Of a stretch of DNA of 64,000 nucleotides, positions 1 to 24,696 are shown piece after piece (within the stretch, counting starts at the first letter, position 1; each line of letters starts with the position of its first letter). Made by a program: the position numbers and the translations under genes. The stretch comes from Xiphias gladius (taxonomy: Eukaryota > Chordata > Actinopteri > Istiophoriformes > Xiphiidae). The stretch spans positions 9,026,517 through 9,090,516 of the forward strand of contig NC_053414.1 in NCBI RefSeq assembly GCF_016859285.1. Direction: 5' to 3'. The notes under the pieces were generated by a model that did not search any database, was not told the origin of the DNA, and was given only the letters and a program-made list of their open reading frames with translations.

Positions 1-221
1 ACCTCTCTGGTGGAATTGGCTTCCCCATCTGACACCAATAATGAGTGACAAAACAGTTAATCCTCTGCATTACCCGAGTCATACGTTCACTTTCGTTTTG
101 GCATGTACGTCAGTTCATCATACATAATTTTATCATATTCTTTGGTTGACTAACTGCTGTGTAACACAAGTGGAGGATGAACCTCACACACACAGGGCAG
201 AGAGCGATCAGAACCCCTCGG

Positions 222-384
222 ATAAGTATCCTGGTTTCTAACAGAGTAGTCCAGCTAGCACCGGGTTTTCGGGTTCCTTAAAATCAGGAGCTCATCTAGA
301 TTTCTGAAACCGGGATACGATGTCTACATGTGCGAACACACAACTTTGATATTTCAAAACCCCGATCATAACCAGGATACTTGT
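222..384. mobile_element. Short foldback MITE in RADIL intron
   Basis: A 13-bp motif AAGTATCCTGGTT at 224-236 recurs in inverse orientation at 370-382. The interior is also partly self-complementary (GGTTTTCGGG near one end, AAAACCCCG near the other). This is the form of a small non-autonomous DNA transposon and resembles a repeat common in fish introns. The rest of 1-628 is RADIL intron with no exon that I can see. Confidence 0.5.
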
Positions 385-628
385 GTGTTTGTCAACACAT
401 ACACCGACTGCGGTTAACTGTTACTAGCGGTTAGCAGCCCTAGTTAGCTGTAAATGACTTTCATGCACACTATGTTTATGACGTCTGTGTGTGAAAGCTG
501 CAAAGCAGAAAGAGTGAGAGGCTGACGGAGCAGCTGTACAGCCATCCTGGATCAGGTCTTTTAATGATGTAGGTGTGTATACACAAGTGTGTGCGTGCAT
601 GTGTTAACATCACTTCCTGCGTGTCCAG

Positions 629-2905
629 TGGACCTCCTGGAGAGCTTTGAGAACCACCCGCCCATAGTGTTGCCCAGCGCCGGCTTCAGAGTGGACCTGG
701 ACAGCGAGTGCGTGGAAGACAGCATCTACAGACAGCTGCTCTACGTCCGCCACTACCTGTGGGGGCTACGCACCAAGACGCAAGCACACATCAACGCTCC
801 CAGTGTGCACACACACTCCAACGGGACCAACACAGCTGACTGGCCCGACGTTCAGGTCACAAGACTCAGGCACACACAGATATATACCGCATACTGTCAA
901 ATACATACACCGAGCAGTAATCCAGGCCATGTGCCTCAGCAGCTGTGGTTGTTGAGGAGTTCCTCATAATCCCATAAATGAAAGACAAAAACCCTCTACT
1001 CCAGCTCACCCGCACACACACACACACATACACACTGACAGAAACCTAGACATGGTTAAATCATGGTTAATCTGATTAGTCTTTAGGCTGTCTAATTAGT
1101 GGGAACGGCTGACTAGACCATAATCCCTAGTGTTACTGCACCCTCATATCTACACATACACGCGCAGAAGGAAACACATACACATTCACAAATATGCAAA
1201 AAGGTAAATTTGCCTATGAGATGATTACGCATTCAAACTTTAATGACCTCTAATTGATGATTTGAATCTAGGAACAAGGCTTTTTGTTTACTGCACAAAA
1301 ATGCTCTACTGTAGGTGAAAGACAACAGGAATGTTTTTCTTTCTTTCTATTAAATTCCTTTGCATACATGCCACTCTAGACCTCGTACTGTCCCCTTAAG
1401 TCTTTCTGTCCCTTCCCCACACAGAGGGAGCTGCTGCCACCGGCCCACAGCAGTCCCCGCTCGGGGGGTCCCGGGGACGAGGGGATGGCGGAGACGGGCG
1501 AGGAGAGAGGACGGGACAGGCCCTCAGGCCAAACACATACACAGAGCCTCAGAAGGAACGGCGCCATCCACCACCAGCGAACAGCAAATCCGGACCCGTC
1601 CTGCCTCTTGACCCCACCCAACACCCCGCTGTATCCAGAAGGAGGAGGGGGACCTGGGCCGATCATAAACCTAAACACCCAGACTAATGGCTGCACCAGC
1701 CGAGCTGTGGCAGAATGTAAGAAGACCAACGGACTCATCACCAACGGACTGGAAGGTAGACTGAATTCTTTAAAGTAACTGGACAAAATAACAGGAACAC
1801 ATGAGCAATATCATGGAATCTCATACAGAAACACCACAATATATAGCCACAAAACATTGTAAGGATCATAAAAGTAGTATTTTTTTTGTAGGGCATTCGT
1901 ACTAAATCACGTTACATAGTGTTTTTGTTATTTTGTCCACCCCAAATGTGTGGCTGAAATTCTACAGCTTGCAGTTCATTATTCACCACATCAGGGATTC
2001 ACCGATGCAAATATTTCTCTCCAAACGCCGATTCAGATACCTCGCCTCAGGGTATTAGCAGATACGGAAGGCCAATATGGTACCATAGCTCGCTTTCTCC
2101 CAAATGTAAAATCTGTATATCTCACTGTGGGGAACCCATTGGAATATTTTTTTTTTCATGTGAGGTAACTTGATGCCAAGGTTTGGTGTGGCACGAAAAA
2201 AAAAAAGATTGGATGGCGGAAAAACTGAATTTTTTAACGGCATCATTTAAACTATATTTCATGTTAATGAGTCACATTATGGCCAATACCAAGTCCACTA
2301 ATAATTAATTACACTGTTTTGGATTGATGTGCCCCTACACAATGTAGTATTTGTACAAAATATAAAGTATACAGAGTGCATGAATGTCAGTGTTGCACAT
2401 TTAACAGCACATTATATCATATGGATAAAGCTGATAGTGTTACAATCAAATTCCCGCTGGATGGACCCATAAATGTTTGAACTGTACTAGTAAACACTGC
2501 GACATTTGACATTTGCTGTCCTGTGGATCTGTCTTTCTGTATCTCTGTAATGCGTTTTTTCACTTGGTAATTCTCAAAGACAACGGGACATACATTATAA
2601 GCATACGTTAATAAATTTGCAGGAAAAAAAAGCTTTAAATGTGCACTTCCTCTTTGAGCAGTTTCAGTGCAGTTCTGCAACTGAAATGCTGGAGCTAGTT
2701 TGTCAGCTGTACCTCGCATGGCAGCAGTATCTCCCTGTGCCGTATTTAGTGTAGTGAGTGTGACATCTGCAGGCTCTTGTCAGAAACGTGCGTGTGCGTT
2801 TGTCAGACTGGCTCCATAGCTGCACCTCTGCATGTGTCTCAGTATCTGTGTGTGTCTCCTCTGCACAGCAAAACCTTTTATGTTTGTCCAACCCCATAGC
2901 GAGAC

Positions 2906-2943
<38 letters not shown>

Positions 2944-4338
2944 CTTGTGGATTTGCGTGTCCGTCCTCTGCAGGGTGTATAAGTGGGTGTGAGTTTCCTT
3001 TCCCTGTATCCTCCCCTGGCGCCCCTCCCCTTCCTGATGACTTGTGTGTGGTGTTTGTAGTGGAACTGGACAAGGGACCCTACGGACTGGGCATGGGACT
3101 GATAGACGGCCTGGTGAGTAGACAGAAGTTAAAAATAGATTTTTGCATTTCATTTTAACTGTCACTTAATTTTTCACCAGTGTGTTTTTGTCTTTGTGAA
3201 ACACTTCTTTACCTTTGTTAGTAAAATAACTTTTTAAAAAAAACCAACACCACAAAAACATGTTTAAACTACATTAACATCGAGGCCAGATCCAAGAGAT
3301 ACATATGGAGAAAATCACGTTGAGTGTTTACGTACATATATTCCAACCAGCCTCCTCATCTTACCGTCCTGAGGCAGTGATTTTGGATAATAGTCGATTA
3401 ATGGAAGTACTTTCAGACTTTGAGCAATTGACTTTGTGTCCTAAAGGGATATTTATTGTTCTCGTCAATCATTTGGAATTCTCAAAGTGTATCCTTGGGC
3501 TCATACCAAGGCCACTTGACCACTGGCAAAAGAGAACCACTGTGTCTACGCTTTTATCAATTTGTAAAAAAATTTTGCTGTATTGCTGGTTTTAGTGCTG
3601 AAACAATTAGCTGTTATCAGTTGACAGACATAAAATTATTCGCCAAAAATTTTGAGAATCGCTGGACGAAGTCAAGCACAGTACCAGACAGTCTCTTGTT
3701 GCAGCATGTCTGAAGTTTTACAGTTTTAATGGACACCTGTCAGCTAGAAAGAAACAAGCATTTTCCATTAATATGGTAAAAATAGATGTCAGTTACTTTT
3801 ACACACGCACACACAGACACTGCACTCACACTAACACTTCTCCCTCCTGCAGCACACCCCCCTCAACGCTCCAGGCATTTACATCCGGACTCTGATCCCT
3901 GACGGACCTGCTGCCTCAGACGGCAGACTGAGGATCGGAGACTGCATCCTGGCAGTGAACGGGACCAGTCTGATAGGAGCAGACTACCAGAGGTACAGAG
4001 GATGGTGCTCTTTTGTGCTCCTAACAATGGGCTGGCGGAGATTTGCGGTATTACTGGTTGATACTGACACGAATGACAGAGTCAGCAGCGCCTTAAGCCA
4101 ATCGATTACTTTGATTGATTGATGCGAGCCTAGACAGTGATGCTCCTTCATCCGTACTCTGTCTCTGCTGAGCCTCATGTAACTAGACCCTGTTTTTTTT
4201 CCGCTCTCTCTACTTCCTCCCGTATATGCTCCATGCAGCGCGGTGGATCTGATTCGTCTGGGAGGAGGGCGACTACGTTTCCTGGTAGCCAAGTCCGACC
4301 CCGAGGTTTCAGAGAAGATCAGTGCCTCCTCCTGCTGA
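629..4338 (+). CDS. radil: RADIL, 3' part (five coding exons, PDZ domain)
   Basis: Rap GTPase effector (Ras-associating and dilute-domain protein) that controls integrin adhesion and cell migration. Only the C-terminal 282 residues are in the window. Exons are 629-855, 1425-1755, 3061-3113, 3853-3992 and 4239-4338 (stop TGA 4336-4338). Splice signals and phases agree at every junction. Exon 1 here codes for the segment after the dilute domain (VDLLESFENHPPIVLPSAGF, ending WPDVQ). Exon 2 is a low-complexity linker rich in Gly, Pro and Asn. Exons 3-5 encode one PDZ domain from VELDKGPYGLGMGL, through GIYIRTLIPDGPAA and GDCILAVNG, to RLRFLVAKSD. The protein ends SASSC. The upstream Ras-association, FHA and dilute exons lie before base 1. 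The gene runs tail-to-tail with FOXK1. Identification rests on the PDZ sequence plus synteny. Confidence 0.9.
1991..2337. mobile_element. hAT-like MITE in RADIL intron
   Basis: The block opens with CAGGGATTCACCGATGC and closes with GGATTGATGTGCCCCTA, which are imperfect inverted termini. The interior has the GCCGATTCAGATACC and GGTATTAGCAGATAC phrases typical of the fish hAT-type 'CACCGATAC' repeat. No coding capacity is present. The rest of the 1756-3060 intron is unremarkable apart from the GT run at its 3' end. Confidence 0.5.
2908..2942. repeat. (GT)n microsatellite
   Basis: About 17 GT units in the RADIL intron, roughly 120 bp before the 53-nt PDZ exon. Confidence 0.95.
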
Positions 4339-4424
4339 CCACCTCCACTGCCCAGCTAAGACACGCACACACTACACAAGAGGTAGGACAGCGAGGGATG
4401 CAGATGTGTGCACTGATGAACAGG

Positions 4425-4425
<1 letters not shown>

Positions 4426-4465
<40 letters not shown>
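4426..4465. repeat. (AC)n microsatellite in RADIL 3' UTR
   Basis: About 20 AC units, starting about 90 bp after the RADIL stop codon. Confidence 0.95.
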
Positions 4466-4466
<1 letters not shown>

Positions 4467-4928
4467 ATGCGTACATCAGCCGCATGAAATATGAATGTGA
4501 AACCGCATCTCAGCACAGCACAAAGCCAAGCAATCAAACTGGAGATAACACACTCCACGACTCCACTCCGCAGCTGCCAGACCTGCCCTCCCTCACGCTG
4601 ACTCCTACAGGGTCTGTGTGACAGACAGAATCTGTTACCCCCCCACGACATCAAAGGAATACGCTGGAAGGAAAGTTGCCTAATTAAGCCGCGTTTGAGG
4701 TGGGCGAGGTCTAACCAGCCAGTATTCGGTCTGATGTGGTTTAAAAGCACAGTAGATTGTAGGGTTTTCATTTTCTCATTAGTCAGCCCTTGGAGCATGT
4801 GCACACATTGGACTTTTTCCACGTGTATTTTAGAATAATTTGTATTAGTAATACAGGCATTAAGTAGCATGGTAAAATAGCTACCAAGCTCTCAGATAAA
4901 GGGACTCAGAAACTGTTGGGATACAAAG

Positions 4929-4967
4929 TGAATATGTACTTTACGAGTGGCGTAAAGTACATATTCA
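4929..4967. other. Perfect 17-bp inverted repeat (hairpin) in RADIL 3' region
   Basis: The left arm 4929-4945 (TGAATATGTACTTTACG) is exactly complementary to 4951-4967 (CGTAAAGTACATATTCA), with a 5-nt loop AGTGG. Pairing stops abruptly outside the 17 bp. It lies about 590 bp after the RADIL stop codon, so it would be transcribed if the 3' UTR reaches that far. Confidence 0.85.
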
Positions 4968-5534
4968 GTGAAAGCTGAATGTCTTATGCAGTGCTTTTAG
5001 AGCGGAATGTTTTATAAACTTGTTAGCAACTCCCAATGCATTATCACCGTCCGCTCAACAGACCTAAACCATTGTGTATGAATGTTGACTTTTGTACTGG
5101 AAAGGCAGGGTGAGGAGGCCAACTCAAGAGTGTCAAGACGTACAACCCAGCTCTCCTTTTTCACATTTAACTTCATCATTGAGCTTGACCTCCACTGGAA
5201 AAAAAAGATGAACTGTCGAGGCTCGACGCGCACAGCAGACGTGCAGCTGTTGCGGGACGTTGTTTATTAATTACAAGATCGTCAAGACATCATGCTTCAA
5301 TCCAGAGTTTCTGATGCACAATCCTGGTGTGTATAAACCAGCCCCTTTTCTTGTGAATATGTGCTCTATGTATCTGGTTAAGAGGTGTAAATAATTGTAA
5401 ATATTTAACACTTGGTCACATACTGTTGGGAAAAAAAGAGAAACTGCATTTGGGGAACTTAGCTGCATCCGTTAATACTGAAACCTGCTGATTGGGGGGG
5501 GGGGCGACGACTGTGTTTTCTGTGTAGGAGTTCA

Positions 5535-5990
5535 TTAAAGGGTCACTCACACCTACATTTCCAAAAACAAACATGTACTCTTACTTCCAGTGATATCAAG
5601 CCATGCAGATTTTGGTCTTATTTGCCCAGTGTTTTGAGGTCTGTCAATGAGATTTTTGCCTTCAACACACAGTGGAGGTGAATGGAATCTGTTTGTGGAG
5701 CACTGAAAAATTACATTTAAAACATTCAACAGCAATTGTCTTTCCAGACACAGTGTCCGCATTACACTGGATAACCTAACTATGGTTTTCAGAGGGACTA
5801 TTTCTTTTCATAGAAAGTAGTTCCAATGAAGACTGCTCACTGTGAGGTTTGTGGATTACCAAGAGTAACAGGGACATTTTTTCTGGGAGAAGAGGTTGCC
5901 GATGAATCTTCAATTAACTTTTCAGTGCTGTGAGCACAAAACAAAATTCCATTCTCCTCCATTGCATTAAGGTGGAGGCACAAATTTCAG
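5535..5990. repeat. Teleost interspersed repeat
   Basis: The block contains phrases that I recognise from a repeat common in perch-like fish: AAGGGTCACTCACACC, CCAGTGATATCAAGCCATG, TTTAAAACATTCAACAGCAA and TTTCCAGACACAGTGTCC. Exact ends and class are not determined. An ATTAAA at 5534-5539 sits at its left edge. Confidence 0.45.
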
Positions 5991-6034
5991 AGGCTTATCT
6001 AAAAAACAGGGGCAAGAAAAAAGAAACAGTACAG

Positions 6035-6255
6035 CGCAGACCTCCACCAAGGCCAGTGTCCAACAACATACACAACACTTCAGAGAAAAAAAAAATTCAA
6101 ATTTATAGTATATGATCGAGATCTGCCGCAAAATGTAATGTGTTCTTCCCCGGCCCATGCCGCATCCCTCCGAGTTTGGTGCAAATCGGTTCAGTACTTT
6201 TTGTGTAATACCGCTGTCAAATAAACAAACAGACAGGGGTGATTACATAACCTCA
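6035..6255. mobile_element. Short inverted-repeat element ('GACCTCCACCAAGG' family)
   Basis: The left end has GCAGACCTCCACCAAGG and the right end has CCTCAGTGGCGGAGGTT, which are inversely related. The interior phrase GTGCAAATCGGTTCAGTAC followed by AAATAAACAAACAGACAGG is a hallmark of an abundant teleost repeat. It is non-coding. The AATAAA at 6220-6225 is part of this repeat and could be used as a RADIL poly(A) signal. Confidence 0.6.
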
Positions 6256-6656
6256 GTGGCGGAGGTTGCTGTGTGCATGACTAAATAGACAGTACTGTAT
6301 TGACCCTTTAAAGAGGCCCAGCTAGAACAGTGGCTTAACAGGTCACTTTTTAAAAAGTCCTCAATTCAAAGCCCAGGTAACTGCAAGGGAAAAAAAAGCC
6401 ACACTTAGTCACCTCTACATTGACTGGCCTTCTTTCCCGACACCGGCTCCGTAGAAATCCCCTGAGATGCCCAGGATCACCACATCAAGAGCAGTGACCA
6501 TCTGCCTGCCTGTAACCAGAATCACTCTCAAACCCTTCTGTAGGAAGAGAAAAACATCCCACAGCTGCAGATCCTGAGGCTCATCATGGTGTGGCTGCAG
6601 GAGGCAGTCCAACAAGGGAACTAAAGGACTGTGGGACAGCTGTTTTTAATGTTGAC

Positions 6657-6920
6657 TAGGGCTGCAATAGACAGTTATTTTCATTATGTTGAGCTGCTTA
6701 TTATTCTTCGAATTAATCAATTAAATAATTTAGTCTGTTCATTGCCCGGAGCTTGTTCTGTACAACGTAGAGACCAAAACTCAAAGATTCAATTCTGAAT
6801 GTAAAAGAAAGGAAAGAAAAGCGGGAAAATCTTCACATTTGGGAAAGTGGAACCAGTGAAAATTTTTATTTGATAAATGACTTAAAGAACTGATCAGTTG
6901 ACTTATCATTTCAGCACTAA
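6657..6920. mobile_element. hAT-like MITE, copy 1
   Basis: It begins TAGGGCTGCAATAGACAG and ends with CATTTCAGCACTAA. The interior AAACTCAAAGATTC and TTCACATTTGGGAAAGTGG phrases match a very common teleost element whose termini read 'AGGGCTGCAACTAACGATT'. Diverged relatives lie at about 17.03-17.39, 22.9-23.2 and 52.9-53.2 kb. Confidence 0.65.
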
Positions 6921-7046
6921 TGTTGACACTTGTTGGGGGTTTTGTTATTCTTGCAGTTTCTTTTACCTTTAACCTGTTATTGTTTTCATTTCTAAATTAT
7001 TCCACACACACACACAAAATTCTGCCTGTGCCCCCCCTCAATCGGT

Positions 7047-7052
7047 TTTATT
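7047..7052 (-). terminator. Candidate FOXK1 poly(A) signal
   Basis: AATAAA on the minus strand, 2.26 kb after the FOXK1 stop; a second copy is at 7095-7100. Which one is used cannot be told from sequence alone. Confidence 0.35.
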
Positions 7053-7193
7053 TTACTCTCAGCTTCTGATTCTGTTTACTAATCAAAGTTACATTTTATT
7101 TTTGTGCGATTCAAGGTTTGTATAACACTGATTTCATGCATGTCTGTTCTACTCTGGTCATTATTTATACTGTTGAAAATGATGGTACTTAAG

Positions 7194-7199
7194 AATAAA
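7194..7199 (+). terminator. Candidate distal RADIL poly(A) signal
   Basis: AATAAA on the plus strand, 2.86 kb after the RADIL stop. If it is used, the RADIL and FOXK1 3' UTRs would overlap by about 0.1 kb. Nearer candidates are ATTAAA at 5534 and AATAAA at 6220. Confidence 0.3.
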
Positions 7200-9313
7200 G
7201 ACTGTTGGATAATTGCATTTTTCTGCTTTGAAACCGAATGTGACCAAATATAAAAACAACTGCAGTGTGACAGAGACTGGAATCTTACCCAACATGGCCG
7301 ACAACACATCACACGAGAGATGATAATAGAATATTTATGTCAATGAGGAATTTTAATTTGTGCTACACATTTTTAACAAATCACAAAAAAACAGAAACAT
7401 TTAAAAAATACATATACTTCTCTATTTCCAGAATGTTTACGTATTGATGACAGCTCTTTTTACATATAGCAAAATATTTTTTCTTTTTTCCAAAATGAGA
7501 AAAAATACCTTCTAAATAGCTTTGTCATTTAGCAAATAGAGCAGCATACAATCATTACGCATCTTTTTTGTTTGTTTTTTTCTCTAATGTGCAACAACAA
7601 TCACTGAAATCTTGCGCAAATTGTGCCTGATTGCCAGCTAAAAACGAGGCCTGTGTTAGGACAGTAGGAAAAGCTAAAGGCAGAGTGAGGATGAGAGAAT
7701 TGAGATGGGGGAGAAAGTGCTGAAGAATATCTAATTAAGGCAGTGTCTGACAGGAATTGCCAACAGCTCGATGCCTCCGTAGAGACTAGAAAGATACACT
7801 GTTCGCTGAGGAGAGGGAGAGAGGTAGGTTGGGAGGAAGGAAGGAGGAAAAAAAAAAAAAAAAAAAAAGGTTAAAGAATACAGCAGAACTTGAAAGCAAA
7901 AGAGCGGGGAGCTGCGACTAGAAAAGATGTCAAATGGACCATACAGAAAGACAGAAAACAGATAAGAGAGCAGTTGAAATTTGTGTGGTCATGTGTTGGT
8001 CCCGCCCTTCCCCTGATAGAACTGATACAAGTCTACTAATGCAACATAAATGTCACCATTGTAGTGTTGCTGATCATGTACTGTTAAAGAAGCGCTGTGT
8101 TAACAATCTAAAAAGGTAAAGCTGTCTAAAGGTTAAAATAAAATGACAAAAAATGTAGAAATATTTAAGGCTTTAAGGATTATTACAATAATGCTTTGCT
8201 GTGCTAAGACAAAACTGTACGCATAGGCTGTTCCATTTCTCCTTTTACCACTACTGAAACAAAAAAAAAATTAAAACGACAATCAGTTTGTCTACATTAG
8301 GTTAGCTCCACTTCAATCAACTCCAAATAGTTGCCTCTTTCTTGCCCTTCCCTGCTCCAACCTCACTGCCCAATTGCCCACATCACCTTGAATCTGAGGA
8401 GCTTTCACACTGATAAACCAAACTGAGTTGAAGTGAAGTGAGAACTGCAAAAGTCCTTTGTTATTACTGGATTTCTTCCCATCTCTTCTTCAAAAACGAT
8501 ACCCCTTTCTTTTTCTGCTTCACGGAGCAGACAAGAAGAGGAGACACCTCACATCTGGTCTTGTCCTTAATATTAACATATTTCTTTTCTTTTATGAGAG
8601 AGACAACCTGTTTGATTTCTTCTGTCTCACTTCATTCTCTCTCTTTAAAAGGACTGCCTTATGAAGAGTACAATCATATTCTTAAAAGTCTCCCAAGCCC
8701 CGTCAACCTGGTCAGCAATTAAGTCCTCTCTACCTGTATCCACAGCTACACAATATATCAACTCTGATCATCACAGTTTCTTCTGTAAATACAGGCCATT
8801 CAAATCTCTCAACACACATTCCCTGGTTTTAAAATCAGGCAGTGACTCTAATCAGAAGTGCAGGAGAGGTGAGTTCTTTGGCCTGAGAATGATAATAACC
8901 GATGCATCTGATCGTCAACAAGAGGAAAGGTTGTGTCTGAGATATTCTTACACATTCACATAAGTAAAAGTAGTGCTGAAATGATTTTAATATGCATAAT
9001 GCTCTCATAAGCTTAATGTCCTTACTTGTTTGTGTTGTCAGTGGATGGTTGATAACGTTAAAAAAGACTGTAAAGCTGAAAAAGTGCAGAAGGATTTACT
9101 TGCTTTTAAATTCAGAATGTATTTGAAAGTTTTTGTCTATTTTTGACCAAAATATATGTTCCTTACAATTTAATTCCCTTCTATTGAGAGAGGCTGTCTG
9201 TACATTTTTTGGCCATGTCGGCTGCAGTCATATCAAATGAGTATAAAAGGTGAAGCAGTTAGGGGGTGATAAGGAGCCTGTCCATTGGGTACCTGGTAAG
9301 AAAGGCCTGGGTT

Positions 9314-22030
<12,717 letters not shown>

Positions 22031-22349
22031 ATCAGTCATTTCGTAAAACCTACGTTCCGTTTAGATTTTTGCTCATAGCTAAAACGTTTACATTTAGTTA
22101 AGGAGAAAAGTCTTCTTCTTTTTTTTTTTTTTAAATTAAAACAAAAATTTTTGGACAAACACCCTTCCTCTTCAGGGCTAACAGAGTTTCTGTCAGAAAC
22201 ATTTATTCAGCACATCAGTTGACAGAGTTCATACAGTTTACAGTATGGGATCCAACGTACTCAACAAAACACACTGATTTGTCAAAACATGATAACTGAG
22301 GTCTACTTGATCCCAAGAGTACAGATTTTTGGACTGGACATAGATAGAC

Positions 22350-22354
<5 letters not shown>

Positions 22355-22391
<37 letters not shown>
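22355..22391. repeat. (GATA)n microsatellite
   Basis: About nine GATA units, with variant GACA/GAAA units to the left. Confidence 0.95.
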
Positions 22392-22392
<1 letters not shown>

Positions 22393-22904
22393 ATACTTGA
22401 ATAACCAAAAAGGGAAATTGCAGTGCTTCAGCAACCACTTCACATAAATCAAAAAACACTGAGATAGGTAACAAACGATGCAATTAAAGGCAAAATTATT
22501 TACAATAACTAAACAGACTAAAAAAAAGTATATAAATAAAAAATAAATCATCGAAAAATGCCGGAAAAATAAAAAGACTAGATTTATTGTATATGATTGT
22601 TAATACAAGTGCGTCCTTTTTTTTTAGAAGAACCTGGGCGGTAAGGCAAAGCAAGTTTATTTGTATAACACCTCTCAAACACTGAATCAATTCAAAGATC
22701 TTTATGTAAGGCAAAAAAAAAAAAAGCAAAGAAGATAGATAGATTACTTTAGACAAGAAATAGTTCAAGTGAAGCTGCTGCGCCGTAATAAGTCGCCTCA
22801 AATTTAATAACGGATATTAAAGTGTATAAGAGACCAACTTATTCTTGTATCACAAGAGCAGTTTCTTTCCACACGCCATCACTCTGTAGATCATTTCTTT
22901 GATT

Positions 22905-23197
22905 GGCCGATTGATGGTTTTGTCTACAAAACGCCGGAAAATTAATAAAATGGCTCCGATATCCTCAAATGTCTTGTTTTTTCTGACCAACAGTCAAAAA
23001 GCCAAAGCCAGTCAGTTTATTACCACGTGTGACAATGAATAGCATCAAACCCTCATATCTCAGAAGTGAGACAAATATTTGACATTTTTACTTTAAAATG
23101 ACATTAAAATAGTTATTTGATTATCAGAACAGTTGTCAATAAATTTTCTCTCTGTTGATCAACTAATTGATTATCAACTAATCATTGCAGCTCTAGT
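22905..23197. mobile_element. hAT-like MITE, copy 3
   Basis: It contains TTTTCTGACCAACAGTCAAAA, then AGTTATTTGATTATCAGAAC, and ends ATTGCAGCTCTA. This is the same family as the copy at 6657-6920, in the same orientation. Confidence 0.6.
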
Positions 23198-23439
23198 ATA
23201 TACATCCAATTATTGTACATAAACCACCTCCGGAATGTATATAAGTAACATTATTATTTTTTTAATCCCTTTTGACATTTGACGGTAAGTTTGTTGTCTA
23301 TAGATACTGTAGTCTGTTGTTGTCCATCGTATAAAGCTGATTCTGGGACAGTTGGCTCTGCTCAATGATTCTCAGAGCAAATTGTGTTGCAGTTGCGGAA
23401 ATCGAAACCCATGTCAGGCAACCGATGGCTCAGAAATCA

Positions 23440-23640
23440 GCGTTAGTAGAAAAATGCCAACATCAATGCCAGTCACCGGCACGGGGGGTTTGGCGAGAGA
23501 AGCCGTCCGTAACACCGATGCCACCGGGCATGACACGGCTGCAGGTTCTGTTCCCTGAACGCACCGTCCGGGCGCCTCGGCCGATAGGCTACAAGTGCAC
23601 GTCGTCACACCAGGAAACTGGAGGCTGAGTTCAGCGGTAT
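23440..23640. other. CpG-dense segment without a recognised gene
   Basis: Unlike its AT-rich surroundings, this stretch has many CpG steps (for example CACCGGCACGGGG, GCACCGTCCGGGCGCCTCGG). Short ORFs cross it on both strands, but none resembles a known protein and no clear splice pair frames an exon. It could be a distal promoter or enhancer, or part of an unrecognised repeat. Confidence 0.35.
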
Positions 23641-24696
23641 CTCGAGATTTATGCCGACCTGTGGTGTTAATCGGAACGGGTCGTTTATTACAGCCTTTCA
23701 CTTTAATGTCGTTTCGGAAAAGGGCCCGATCTGAATAAGTTAAAATCAGTGCGCAAAGTTCTGTGAACTGGAGAAAAAAAAATAAGAAAGAAAAAAAAAA
23801 TTGAAGTACATGTGTAGTCTAGCCTCAAAATGAATTAATAAATCAAACAAATTACAGCCACCGAAAACGCATACAACACTGTATCCGTAGAGATTTCATT
23901 TCATTGCGGTGTATATTATGCAACAGCTGGGGCTTAATAGAGATAAATGAAAATTGTGCATTTGCTTGACAGGTTTGGTATAATATCACAGATTCCAGCT
24001 CTTTTCAGCAACCCAGCGAATGGTGGCATTTCCACGATCCCAACCCTAAGAACATGTGGTGTCTGCAGTGTAGCCTGTTTGCCCACCTCAGATTTCTTTC
24101 TTTCTTTTTTTTTTTTTTATCTCTACCCTCTGTTTATAAACATGGAAAGAACAAGATGGTTGAAAAACTCGGATAATGGAGTGTGACGGAGCAGGAGCAG
24201 CACATGGGCAATAAATGAACAGAAGCTGTAAACATACTATCCACGGGAGTGCGCTGTTGGGATATAAAAGGTTCAGAGAGCGATCAGTTACACTGCCATA
24301 AACACACAGTAAAACCAATCACAGTACACGGTACGCCGCTTTATGCACTTTATCACAGAAATATCCGGTTAAAAATTAACTTACTGTCCGGATGATACCA
24401 TGAGCCCAAGTCACTTTTTTGAGCATTGTTACATCAGACCTGGACATTTAAAATTTCCGTCCCACATTATGTACAAAGGTTGAGGGAAATACACAAACAC
24501 CTGCAAAATGTAGTAAAAGTCAGTGCAGTCAGCCTGCAATAAATAAAAGCTTTGTTATCAGCGAAGTCTTGGTTGAGCTGTATAGTTAAGCCTTGAGACT
24601 GTAGTTGGGTGGTGCTGCTGTTTGGCGTTCGTGGACAGATTATGAGACAATGGCCCCCAGAAGCAAGTCCAACAGATTGAAGAGATTCTTTGCGGC

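Larger units (their letters stand above)
4339..9313. other. RADIL-FOXK1 convergent 3' region, no further gene
   Basis: This 5-kb stretch lies between the RADIL stop and the FOXK1 stop. It must hold both 3' UTRs. I see no coding exon in it, although AP5Z1 sits between these genes in human. It contains a CA run (about 4426-4465), a perfect hairpin (4929-4967), a teleost interspersed repeat (about 5535-5990), a short inverted-repeat element (about 6035-6255), a hAT-like element (6657-6920) and poly(A) signals on both strands near 7.05-7.2 kb. From 7.3 to 9.3 kb I see only AT-rich DNA, probably the FOXK1 3' UTR in part. Confidence 0.7.

Noticed and set aside
1376-1786. 136-codon ORF on the minus strand opposite the RADIL linker exon
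   Set aside because: It is the antisense shadow of a GC-rich coding exon, with no family resemblance and no splice context.
2780-3165. Overlapping ORFs on both strands around 2.8-3.2 kb
   Set aside because: They are created by the (GT)n run. Only 3061-3113, the RADIL PDZ exon, is credible here.
4319-4870. 183-codon minus ORF after the RADIL stop
   Set aside because: It crosses the CA microsatellite, with a run of Cys-Val repeats and no similarity to a known protein.
24263-24270. TATAAAAG as a promoter
   Set aside because: No exon, initiator or ORF follows on the plus strand. It may be chance in AT-rich DNA.
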